In this document: positions 15,626 to 22,603 of the stretch, piece by piece
Numbering within the stretch: the first letter of the stretch is position 1
How the letters are laid out: each line of letters starts with the position of its first letter
Source: Ruminococcus sp. YE71
Lineage (GTDB): Bacteria > Bacillota > Clostridia > Oscillospirales > Ruminococcaceae
Length of the DNA: 64,000 bases
Assembly (NCBI RefSeq): GCF_900119155.1
Contig: NZ_FPIR01000005.1
Coordinates: 1-64,000, forward strand
Direction: 5' to 3'
The notes under the pieces: model-generated
Databases searched by the model: none
The model's input: the letters and a program-made list of their open reading frames with translations, nothing else
What the model was told of the DNA's origin: nothing
Translations under genes and position numbers: made by a program

Positions 15626-17131
15626 TTATCTGAATGATCTCTTTAGTTCCTGCATATCTGTTTTGCCGTTTGAAAGGCGCGGAAGTTCATCGAGCTGTAC
15701 GAGCTTTCTCGGCACCATGAATCCAGGAAGAACGCGCCGAAGCTCTGTCGCGAGGGTCTTGACATCGGTGTTTCCCGCGTAGAACAGATATATCAGTTCC
15801 TTTTCCTTCTGATACATTGCGCAGCAGTCGTCCACGCCGCCTGCCGCAAGTGCCGCCCTCTCGATCTCCGACAGTTCAACGCGGTGACCGAGATGCTTAA
15901 TCTGCCTGTCCTTTCTGCCTTTGAAAAGCAGCACGCCGTCCTCACGCATCATGCCGTAGTCGCCTGTCTTGTAGATCCTGCCGAAGTAGCCGACGGAAAG
16001 CGGATCGCTGACAAAGGACTTTGCGGTAAGTTCGGGGGCGTTGTAGTATCCCAGCGCCACAGCCACACCGCCGACGCAGATCTCGCCGATCTCGCCCTGC
16101 GGAACTTCCCTGCCCTCCTCGTCCAGCAGAAAGACACGGTAGTTGCTGTAGGGTCTGCCGATCGGCAGCACATCACCGTCGCTGACACGCTCTGTGACCT
16201 CGTAGTAGGTGCATGAAGCGGTGCATTCGGTGGGACCGTACTGATTCACGAACTTCGCGTCGGGAAGGTTCTCCTGCCATACCTTCAGCACAGAACAGGG
16301 CATCTCCGAGCCAGAGAAGCATATTTTTTTCAGGTACTTCGGGACTTCGCCGCCGAATGCGCCGACCTTTACCGCGATGGTGAACACCGAAACGCTCCAG
16401 CCGACGGCTGTTATTTTCCGCTCGTTAAGGGTCTTGAAAAGCTCGGCGGGCATCACAAAGCACTGCTTCGGGATGATGAACGTGGACGCGCCTGTGAACA
16501 CGGGCAGATAAATATCACGTATCGCCGCGATGTAATCGAGGGGCGACTGGTTGCCTAGGATGTCTGTCTCATCTATCCCCATGACGCTGCGGTAAGCGTT
16601 GATATAGCAGCAGAGCGAGAGTCTGCTCGTTATAACGCCCTTTGGCGTACCTGTCGAGCCCGAGGTGAAGATAACGTACAGCGGGTCGTCGATACAGGTG
16701 TTCTCGCGGACTTTTTCAAGGGCGGCTACATCGGGATCGCCTTCAAAAAGCTCATCGGTGCAGAGTATCCTGCCCTCATACCCCAGCGAACGGGCGCGCT
16801 CTATAGAGTCGCTGTCTGCAAGGAGTATCGCAGGTTTAAGCAGTCCGAGGATGCTTTTCAGCCTTGCTTCGGGCTGTGCGGCGTCCATCGGCGCGTAAAA
16901 GCAGCCTGCGTACACGACCCCGAGAAAGACCGCAGGGGTAAAGACGTTCCTGCCGCACATGACAGCCACAGGGCTTCTGACTTCCACAAGCGAGGTGAGG
17001 GCGCTGCCGAGCCTTCTCGCCTTATCGACCACCTGACCGAATGTCAGGCTGCGTTCGCTGTCCGAATACATCGGCTTATCGGGGTACGCGGCAGCGGTCG
17101 CTTCAAGCTGTCCGATAATATCTGTAATCAT
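15626..17131 (-). CDS. Amino-acid adenylating enzyme, DltA/NRPS A-domain-like
   Basis: The roughly 501-residue stand-alone ANL adenylation enzyme activates a carboxylic acid with ATP and loads it on the carrier protein. Core motifs are YVIFTSGSTGTPKGV (A3), QYGPTECTASCTYY (A5), YKTGDYG (A7), FKGRKDRQIKHLGHRVELSEIE (A8) and LPRLSNGKTDMQ (A10 lysine). The A4 segment SPLDYIAAIRDIYLP keeps an Asp near where A-domains bind an alpha-amino group, which fits an amino-acid substrate. The start is ATG 17131. GTG 17143 is possible, and neither has a strong RBS. It is the first gene of the operon. No convincing promoter was found in the 270 bases upstream. Confidence 0.85.
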   Translation of the reverse strand: MITDIIGQLEATAAAYPDKPMYSDSERSLTFGQVVDKARRLGSALTSLVEVRSPVAVMCGRNVFTPAVFLGVVYAGCFYAPMDAAQPEARLKSILGLLKPAILLADSDSIERARSLGYEGRILCTDELFEGDPDVAALEKVRENTCIDDPLYVIFTSGSTGTPKGVITSRLSLCCYINAYRSVMGIDETDILGNQSPLDYIAAIRDIYLPVFTGASTFIIPKQCFVMPAELFKTLNERKITAVGWSVSVFTIAVKVGAFGGEVPKYLKKICFSGSEMPCSVLKVWQENLPDAKFVNQYGPTECTASCTYYEVTERVSDGDVLPIGRPYSNYRVFLLDEEGREVPQGEIGEICVGGVAVALGYYNAPELTAKSFVSDPLSVGYFGRIYKTGDYGMMREDGVLLFKGRKDRQIKHLGHRVELSEIERAALAAGGVDDCCAMYQKEKELIYLFYAGNTDVKTLATELRRVLPGFMVPRKLVQLDELPRLSNGKTDMQELKRSFR

Positions 17132-17351
17132 TTCTTTGCCCACACTTTCAGAACAATATCTGTTTTTTCATTTCTGAATCTCTGTCCCGCACCTTGAATA
17201 TCCATTGAGGTATTTTTTTGTGATCTCAATTTTTCCAAGGCGGGTCATATATACTGTATACATAAACGATGATAAAAAGATGACAGCATGGTAAAAACTG
17301 TCGGATTTTTTTGCCATGTCCGCTTCGGGCGGACACATCGCATAACAAACA

Positions 17352-17383
17352 AAAATAACCCACATCGTGTTAAGGTGTGAGTT
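17352..17383 (-). terminator. Terminator after tRNA-Leu
   Basis: On the minus strand AACTCACA pairs with TGTGGGTT (one G-T pair), followed by TTATTTTTG. It lies about 20 bases past the tRNA 3' end. Confidence 0.6.
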
Positions 17384-17406
17384 CTTTTTGTTCAGCTTGT
17401 CGATAG

Positions 17407-17487
17407 TGCGGGTAACAGGACTTGAACCTGCACGGTTTTGCCACCAGAACCTAAATCTGGCGCGTCTGCCAATTCCGCCATACCCGC
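17407..17487 (-). tRNA. tRNA-Leu, anticodon TAG
   Basis: The 81-base type II tRNA has acceptor stem GCGGGTA/TACCCGC, discriminator A, anticodon stem CCAGA/TCTGG around TTTAGGT (anticodon TAG, reads CTA and other CTN codons), a short extra arm and T-loop TTCAAGT. CCA is not encoded. It has its own strong promoter and a downstream terminator. Confidence 0.95.
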
Positions 17488-17531
17488 ATATTTGTCGTCG
17501 GACTGAGCCTGTTTTTTGCACGACACAGATT

Positions 17532-17560
17532 ATTATACCACACCGCCGCGTTTTTGTCAA
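17532..17560 (-). promoter_or_regulatory. Promoter of tRNA-Leu
   Basis: Minus strand TTGACA (17560-17555), 17 bases, TATAAT (17537-17532): perfect consensus, 45 bases from the tRNA 5' end. Confidence 0.9.
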
Positions 17561-17618
17561 GTGCCTATGGAAAGAAAATACAGCCCACACGGAAGTGCAT
17601 GGGCTGTAATAATTTCCG

Positions 17619-18908
17619 TCAGATGAGACCTGCCGCCTTGAACGCCTGTTCGAGGTCTGCGATAAGGTCGTCTGCGTCCTCAAGACCTGCCGAGATACGG
17701 ATGAGGTTCGAGGGGATGTCTGCGAGCTTGAATTCTTCCTCATTCAGCTCGGAGTGGGTGGTATTCGGCGAGTCAACGATGAGCGAACGTGCATCGCCGA
17801 GGTTTACGTGGTAGTGGAACAGCTTGATATTGTTCAGGAACTCAGCTTCCTGCTCGGGAGTTGCCTTGATGCCGAAGGAGAGGACACCGCCGCCGCCGTT
17901 TGTAAGATGCTTGTCGGCAAGCTCCTTGAACTTGTAGCTCGCAAGGCTGGGGTGACGTACCCACTCTACAGCGGGCGAGCTTTCGAGGTATGCCGCAATC
18001 TTCGCCGCGTTCTTCGACTGCTTTGCCACACGCTCGGAAAGAGTCTCAAGACCGATTATGCCGAGGTAAGCGTCCTGCGGAGAAAGTGCCGCACCAAGCA
18101 GGTTCAGATATACGAGAGTCGCACGGAAGATGAAGAAGTTGTCGGGGAAGATATCCGCTGGCGACTTGCCGCCGAGCATTACGATATTCTCGTAGAACTG
18201 AGGATACTTCTCCTTGGTGTAAAGGCTCATGTCGCCGTTGTCGAGGATAAGACCTGCGATGATGTTGCCGTGACCTGTCAACGCCTTTGTTGCGGAGTAA
18301 ACAACGATGTCCGCACCGTGCTCAAGCGGTCTGTAGAGGTAAGGAGTAGCAAGTGTATTGTCAACGACTATGGGAACGCCGTGTCTGTGAGCAACTTCGG
18401 AGATAGCGTCGATGTCGAGCAGGTATGCGTTCGGGTTGCTGATGGACTCAACATAGATTCCCTTTACGTCGTCGGTGATCTCAGCTTCGAGCTTTTCGGG
18501 GTCGAGGACTGCGTCGGTCAGCTTGATCTTAACGCCGAACTCGGGGAAAAGTCTGTCGAAAGCGTCAATAGTGCCGCCGTACAGGAACGGGGACGCAAGG
18601 ATGGTGCCGCCCTTTGCCGCAAGGTTCAGCAGGGTGTAGGAGATAGCCGCCATTCCCGAACCTACCGCAACTGCGTTCTTAGCGCCGTCAAGCGCCTTTA
18701 CGCGCTCGGAGAAGTAGGTGACTGTGGGGTTTCCGACGCGGGTGTAGAGGTAGCCAGCTTCCTTATATGTAAAGAGGTTGCGAGCGTGCTCGGTGCTCTT
18801 GAAATCGTATGCGGTGGTCTGATAGATAGGGGGCGAGATCGCAAGATTGTTGTCGAGCGGACTGTAGCCTGCCTTTATTTTCTTGGTGTCAAATCTGAGT
18901 TCTGCCAT
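17619..18908 (-). CDS. metY: O-acetylhomoserine sulfhydrylase / aminocarboxypropyltransferase
   Basis: The 429-residue PLP enzyme of the Cys/Met-metabolism (gamma-family) group makes homocysteine from O-acetylhomoserine and sulfide. YTRVGNPT, GSGMAAIS, the Asp of IVVDNTLATPYLYRPLEHGADIVVYSATK and its PLP lysine (SATKALTGHG) are intact. The roughly 430-residue length and N-terminus (FDTKKIKAGYSP) fit MetY rather than MetB/MetC. ATG 18908 has RBS AAAGGAAC, and the longer open frame upstream covers the promoter. It is monocistronic, and two operator-like palindromes upstream suggest regulation. Confidence 0.9.
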   Translation of the reverse strand: MAELRFDTKKIKAGYSPLDNNLAISPPIYQTTAYDFKSTEHARNLFTYKEAGYLYTRVGNPTVTYFSERVKALDGAKNAVAVGSGMAAISYTLLNLAAKGGTILASPFLYGGTIDAFDRLFPEFGVKIKLTDAVLDPEKLEAEITDDVKGIYVESISNPNAYLLDIDAISEVAHRHGVPIVVDNTLATPYLYRPLEHGADIVVYSATKALTGHGNIIAGLILDNGDMSLYTKEKYPQFYENIVMLGGKSPADIFPDNFFIFRATLVYLNLLGAALSPQDAYLGIIGLETLSERVAKQSKNAAKIAAYLESSPAVEWVRHPSLASYKFKELADKHLTNGGGGVLSFGIKATPEQEAEFLNNIKLFHYHVNLGDARSLIVDSPNTTHSELNEEEFKLADIPSNLIRISAGLEDADDLIADLEQAFKAAGLI

Positions 18909-18951
18909 GGTGATCGTTCCTTTCGTGTCATGTATTGTTTTCGATGTATCC

Positions 18952-18980
18952 AGTTTACACGAAATCATGCGAAAGGTCAA
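18952..18980 (-). promoter_or_regulatory. Promoter of metY
   Basis: Minus strand TTGACC (18980-18975), 17 bases, TAAACT (18957-18952), giving a leader of about 36 bases. Confidence 0.8.
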
Positions 18981-18991
18981 GAATAAAACGC

Positions 18992-19003
18992 GATAACGTT
19001 GTC
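18992..19003. promoter_or_regulatory. Proximal operator-like site upstream of metY
   Basis: GATAACGTTGTC on the plus strand, a one-mismatch palindrome starting 11 bases upstream of the -35 box, the same spacing as the site at the HD-gene promoter. Confidence 0.5.
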
Positions 19004-19096
19004 AGCGGCTGTGCTGCGCTCATGGGTCAGCGGCAGAAAAAACGGTGTAAAACGGCTGTTCCCGAGGCTGTCGGATAATGCTCGGACGCGTTATGC

Positions 19097-19108
19097 GACA
19101 ACGTTATC
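19097..19108. promoter_or_regulatory. Distal operator-like site upstream of metY
   Basis: GACAACGTTATC, the exact reverse complement of the proximal site, centred 105 bases away (ten helical turns). The gene-free stretch 18909-19246 otherwise shows only a 7-base hairpin at 19211-19229 (ATATAGG/CCTATAT). I see no SAM or T-box element there. Confidence 0.5.
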
Positions 19109-19246
19109 ACTTCGGTAAATACAGGCTTTTTCGGATTACGGCAGACCATTTTCCGCAAATATCCGATGAAAATTTCGAGCAATAAGAATTCGTTATCACC
19201 AAAGGCTCATATATAGGGGTTTCCTATATCATCAGACAAAAGAAAA

Positions 19247-19267
19247 GCGGAGGAACAAGTCCCCCGC
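19247..19267 (-). terminator. Terminator of HPr-like gene
   Basis: Minus strand GCGGGGGA pairs with TCCTCCGC (one G-T pair), followed by TTTTC TTTTG. Confidence 0.75.
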
Positions 19268-19290
19268 CGATAAAAACTTATCTGTTAAGA

Positions 19291-19521
19291 TCAGTCAACG
19301 ATGAAATCCTTGATCTTGTCAAAGAAATCGCCTACATCCTCGGTGTGAGCAACGAGCTGGATGCTGTTTGCGAGGTCAAGGCTGAAGATACCCATGATGG
19401 ACTTAGCGTCTACAGCGTATCTGCCCGAAACGAGGTCAACGTCGAAATCATACATCATAACGATGCTAACAAATTCTTTTACGGCAGTGATGGAGTTAAG
19501 ATTGATCTTTACCTTTTTCAT
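19291..19521 (-). CDS. HPr-like protein lacking the active-site histidine
   Basis: The 76-residue HPr-fold protein has the regulatory serine region conserved (AKSIMGIFSLDLA, like Ser46 of HPr). The segment that normally holds the phosphorylatable His15 (GxHARPA) reads NSITAVKEFVS, with no histidine. It therefore cannot accept phosphate from enzyme I in the usual way. It may act like Crh of Bacillus, a regulatory HPr paralogue, possibly through Ser phosphorylation and CcpA. RBS AGGAGGT and a strong promoter precede it. It is monocistronic. Confidence 0.8.
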   Translation of the reverse strand: MKKVKINLNSITAVKEFVSIVMMYDFDVDLVSGRYAVDAKSIMGIFSLDLANSIQLVAHTEDVGDFFDKIKDFIVD

Positions 19522-19586
19522 ATTTATTACCTCCTGATTTTGGGTTTGAGACGGTATACTGTGTTTTTCCCGTCCTCTACATATAA

Positions 19587-19613
19587 TTATAATCTTTTTT
19601 CGCGATTTGTCAA
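19587..19613 (-). promoter_or_regulatory. Promoter of HPr-like gene
   Basis: Minus strand TTGACA (19613-19608), 16 bases, TATAAT (19592-19587). It is divergent from the mtaB promoter. Confidence 0.85.
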
Positions 19614-19622
19614 GGGGGATAG

Positions 19623-19651
19623 TTGCAATTTCTCATAAAATATAGTATAAT
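19623..19651 (+). promoter_or_regulatory. Promoter of mtaB transcript
   Basis: TTGCAA (19623-19628), 17 bases, TATAAT (19646-19651). It lies upstream of the small leader frame and mtaB. Confidence 0.8.
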
Positions 19652-19672
19652 TGTCTGTAGCAGGAGGTTCTA

Positions 19673-19759
19673 TTGTACTATTTGCACAATACAGCCTATC
19701 GTTTTTTATGCAACAGACACAAGGCGTTCACGAAATCATCGGGAGTGATACTTTTTTGA
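19673..19759 (+). CDS. Possible 28-codon leader peptide upstream of mtaB
   Basis: TTG at 19673 sits 5 bases after a perfect AGGAGG. The frame runs 28 codons to a TGA at 19757-19759, which overlaps the TTG start of mtaB (TTGA). This layout suggests translational coupling. The peptide is basic and aromatic, with no recognisable domain. It may be a regulatory uORF or the real coupling device for mtaB, whose own RBS (GGGAGTGA) is moderate. Its reality is inferred from RBS and overlap only. Confidence 0.4.
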   Translation: MYYLHNTAYRFLCNRHKAFTKSSGVILF

Positions 19760-21045
19760 AGATATATTACGCATCTTTCGGATGCAAAGTCAACCGCTAC
19801 GAGACGGAAGTCATCGAACAGACATTTGAAAAGCGCGGAGACACACGCGCCGCATCGGTGGGGCAGGCGCAGGTCTGCGTCATCAATTCCTGCACCGTGA
19901 CCGCGCAGGCAGACGCAAAGCTCAGGGAGTTCATCTCGTCGGTCAGGCGCGAGAATCCGCAGTGCCTTATTGCGCTAACGGGATGTTTTCCGCAGGCTTT
20001 CCCCGAAAAAGCCGCAGAGCTGTCGGCCGATATAATCAGCGGTTCGGGTCAGAAGACTTCCCTGCCCGACATGGTGTACGAATATCTCATGTCAAGCGAG
20101 CGGCAGATATCGGTCGGCGAAGTGCCGCGTTCATTCGAGCCAATGACGCTCTCTCACGGTTCACGTACACGCGCTTTCGTAAAGATACAGGACGGCTGTG
20201 ATATGTTCTGCACCTACTGCGTGATACCTTACGCAAGGGGGCATATCCGCTCGAAACCGCTTGAGGACATCCGCCGCGAGGTCAACGGACTGGTGAGCTC
20301 GGGACACCGCGAGATAGTGCTGACGGGCATAAACCTTTGCTGCTACGGGCGCGAGATGGGACTGCGGCTGGTGGACGCAGTCGAAGCCGCCTGCGCGGCA
20401 GGAGAGGGGCATCGGGTGCGGCTCAGCTCGATAGAGCCCGAGATGCTTTCGGACGAGGATATCGCAAGGCTGGCGGCGCTGGACAAGCTCTGTCCGCACT
20501 TTCATCTGTCGATGCAGAGCGGCTGCGACAGGGTGCTCAGAGCCATGAACCGTCACTACGACACGGCTGAGTACGCGGCTCTCGTCGGGAAACTGAGGAA
20601 GGCGTTCCCAGACTGCGCGATAACCACCGACATCATGGCAGGCTTCCCAACCGAGACCGAAGAGGAGCACGCCGAGACTATGGCGTTCATTCGGCGGATA
20701 GGCTTTGCGCAGGCGCACGTTTTCCCCTACTCGGAGCGAAGCGGCACCAAAGCAGCCGAGATGGACGGACGGCTCGACGGCGGCACGAAGGCTCGCAGGG
20801 CTCGTGAGATAACCGCCGTCTGCAAGGAGACTGCTGCAGAATACACCCGCGGATTTGTCGGCAAAACGGTGGAAGTGCTGTTCGAGCGGGAGCGCGGCGA
20901 CGGGTTTCACCGCGGACACTCCCGCGAATATCTGCTGGTGTGGGTCGCAGGCGAAGGCTCATGGCACAAGCAGACAAAGCGCATCACGATAACCGAATCT
21001 TTCACCGACCACTGCGTCGGCGTTGAAGTCAAGGAGGGACAGTAA
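19756..21045 (+). CDS. mtaB: tRNA t6A37 methylthiotransferase
   Basis: The 429-residue radical-SAM enzyme adds a methylthio group to t6A37 of ANN-decoding tRNAs. The N-terminal MTTase domain carries its three cluster cysteines (ASFGCKVN, INSCTVTAQAD, LTGCFPQ). The radical-SAM motif is DGCDMFCTYCVIPYARG, and a TRAM-like C-terminus follows. I choose TTG 19756 rather than the open-frame start at 19651, which overlaps the promoter. This gives the family's usual length and the usual N-terminus (KIYYASFGCKVNRYE). The stop overlaps the next ATG (TAATG). Confidence 0.88.
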   Translation: MKIYYASFGCKVNRYETEVIEQTFEKRGDTRAASVGQAQVCVINSCTVTAQADAKLREFISSVRRENPQCLIALTGCFPQAFPEKAAELSADIISGSGQKTSLPDMVYEYLMSSERQISVGEVPRSFEPMTLSHGSRTRAFVKIQDGCDMFCTYCVIPYARGHIRSKPLEDIRREVNGLVSSGHREIVLTGINLCCYGREMGLRLVDAVEAACAAGEGHRVRLSSIEPEMLSDEDIARLAALDKLCPHFHLSMQSGCDRVLRAMNRHYDTAEYAALVGKLRKAFPDCAITTDIMAGFPTETEEEHAETMAFIRRIGFAQAHVFPYSERSGTKAAEMDGRLDGGTKARRAREITAVCKETAAEYTRGFVGKTVEVLFERERGDGFHRGHSREYLLVWVAGEGSWHKQTKRITITESFTDHCVGVEVKEGQ

Positions 21046-21578
21046 TGAGCAAAAAAACAACAGCTTCACTTGGCGGAGTCCTTGCGCTCATAATCGGAAT
21101 GCTGATAGCGTTCGTGACGGCGCCGTCGGATGATGCAGACTCGGACAGCATAAGTTCAGCCGAGACCGTGACGACTACCGTTGCGGCGGTCTCTCAGGAA
21201 AGCATCGAGACCGAGCCTGCTGCCGATGAGAGCGTTGAAATGACCCCGACCGAGACCGAAGGACAGACGACCTCGGCTGAAACGAGTTCCGCGGATGAGA
21301 AGAAAAATACCGCATACAGATTCCGCACCAAGAAACAGCTCGAACAGCATTACGAGAAGCACGGTGTCGATATGGGCTTTGCGTCCGCTGCCGAATATGA
21401 GGCAGCCGCTTCCGACGTTATAAACTCCCCAGACGCGCTGTTCAAGACCGAAGCCGAGGACGGCGACGGAGTGTACTACATCGAGGCTACGAACGAGTTC
21501 GTAATACTCTCGACAGACGGGTACATCCGCACCTACTTCAACCCCTCGGGCGGCAAGGCGTATTTCGACAGACAGTGA
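21045..21578 (+). CDS. Membrane-anchored secreted protein with possible RNase-like C-terminal domain
   Basis: The 177-residue protein has an N-terminal membrane segment (about residues 8-27), a Ser/Thr/Glu-rich spacer to about residue 85, then a compact domain (YRFRTKKQLEQHYEKHGVDMGF ... YYIEATNEFVILSTDGYIRTYF). The HYEKHG-GF-A-EY pattern and the C-terminal TDGYIRTYF resemble Barnase/EndoU/ColicinE5-RelE-like (BECR) nuclease domains seen at the ends of many clostridial secreted proteins. That assignment is by eye. It starts at the ATG overlapping the mtaB stop, so it shares its transcript. No cognate immunity gene is evident. Confidence 0.65.
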   Translation: MSKKTTASLGGVLALIIGMLIAFVTAPSDDADSDSISSAETVTTTVAAVSQESIETEPAADESVEMTPTETEGQTTSAETSSADEKKNTAYRFRTKKQLEQHYEKHGVDMGFASAAEYEAAASDVINSPDALFKTEAEDGDGVYYIEATNEFVILSTDGYIRTYFNPSGGKAYFDRQ

Positions 21579-21701
21579 CAGACCGAGACAAGATGCAGCC
21601 CCCGCTTCTTGTCTCGATTTTATTTTTCACCAAAAAAAGTCTTGATTTTTCGTGAATAGTATGATATAATAAGTTGTATTCTTGTGATCCTGCATGACTG
21701 T

Positions 21702-21774
21702 CTGCGGGTTTTACCGGGGGAAACCTTTCTGAAGAAAGGTTCTCCCCCAGACCCCCTTCCAAAGACTTTTAATA
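21702..21774 (-). repeat. Structured dispersed repeat, copy B (inverted, partial)
   Basis: This is the reverse complement of the 3' half of copy A (10771-10845), including the GC-rich hairpin (GGGGGAAACCTTTC / GAAAGGTTCTCCCCC) and the CTGCGGGTTTTAC end. The outer GGCAAG arm is only vestigial past 21774. It faces copy C across about 100 bases. These two copies fill most of the gene-free stretch 21579-22089. Confidence 0.75.
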
Positions 21775-21875
21775 TTGTTGGCAGATTGATGTATGGGCTA
21801 CGTTTGCCTCTCGCCATTTCAAAAGCGACATCCGAACGATCAACGCACGATGAGGTGTTATACGTAATTGAATGT

Positions 21876-22041
21876 CTTTTTGGCAAGGGGCAGACTATTT
21901 AGTAAAAGAACTACAAACTTTCCCACCAATACAACGCAAGGAAGAATAACTTTCCCTTGCCAAAAAGTATTAAAAGTTTTAGTGAGGGGGTTTGGGGGAA
22001 GACCCTTTTTCAAAAGGGTCTCCCCCAATCAAACCCGCAGG
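21876..22041 (+). repeat. Structured dispersed repeat, copy C
   Basis: Same layout as copy A: outer arms CTTTTTGGCAAGGG (21876-21889) and CCCTTGCCAAAAAG (21954-21967), then TATTAAAAGTTTT, a hairpin GGGGGAAGACCCTTTT/AAAAGGGTCTCCCCC with a one-base bulge, and AAACCCGCAG. Sequence differs from copy A in both stems but pairing is kept. An open frame running through it into trmL is not part of trmL. Confidence 0.75.
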
Positions 22042-22089
22042 CAGCTCCAAAATCTATGGCAGGAAAACTTTTGTAACGAGGGTAATGAT

Positions 22090-22593
22090 TTGAACAAGCT
22101 GAACATCGTGCTGGTCGAGCCGCAGATACCGCAGAACACCGGCAATATTTCACGCACCTGCGCTGTTACGGGCGCGGCTTTGCACATGATAAAGCCCTAC
22201 GGCTTCACGATAACCGACAAACAGCTGAAACGCGCGGGGCTCGATTACTGGGACAAACTGGAAAGATATGAATACGATTCGCTTGAGGAGTTCTTTGAGA
22301 AAAACGACGGTGAGTTCTACTTCTTCACCACTAAGGGCAGAAAAGTCCACAGCGAAGCACAGTACCAGCAGGACAGACCCGTTTACATCGTCTTCGGGCG
22401 CGAGGACAAGGGGCTTCCCGAAAAGCTGCTTTATGACAATCCCGACTGCTGCGTCAGGATACCTATGAGACCGACACTGCGCAGTCTGAACCTTTCAAAC
22501 TCGGTCGCGATAGCCGTGTATGAAGTGCTGAGACAATGGGATTATCCCGACCTCGGCAGAGAGGGCAGACTGACACAATATACATGGGAATAA
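22090..22593 (+). CDS. trmL: tRNA (cytidine(34)-2'-O)-methyltransferase, SPOUT family
   Basis: The 167-residue trefoil-knot SPOUT methyltransferase modifies the wobble base of tRNA-Leu. LNIVLVEPQIPQNTGNISRTCA begins the fold, and VYIVFGREDKGLPE and RIPMRPTLRSLNLSNSVAIAVYE are the SAM-binding knot motifs. I start it at TTG 22090 (RBS GAGGG) because the longer open frame runs through the dispersed repeat and adds no conserved sequence. The window also encodes tRNA-Leu(TAG), but no direct link is implied. Confidence 0.88.
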   Translation: MNKLNIVLVEPQIPQNTGNISRTCAVTGAALHMIKPYGFTITDKQLKRAGLDYWDKLERYEYDSLEEFFEKNDGEFYFFTTKGRKVHSEAQYQQDRPVYIVFGREDKGLPEKLLYDNPDCCVRIPMRPTLRSLNLSNSVAIAVYEVLRQWDYPDLGREGRLTQYTWE

Positions 22594-22603
22594 GGAGAAA
22601 ACT

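Noticed and set aside
17754-18986. 410-codon open frame antisense to metY
   Set aside because: It covers the metY promoter and coding sequence in mirror image. It has no RBS and no family resemblance.
18909-19246. SAM riboswitch or T-box before metY
   Set aside because: The promoter lies only about 36 bases before the expected start region, and none of the conserved blocks of either element is present.
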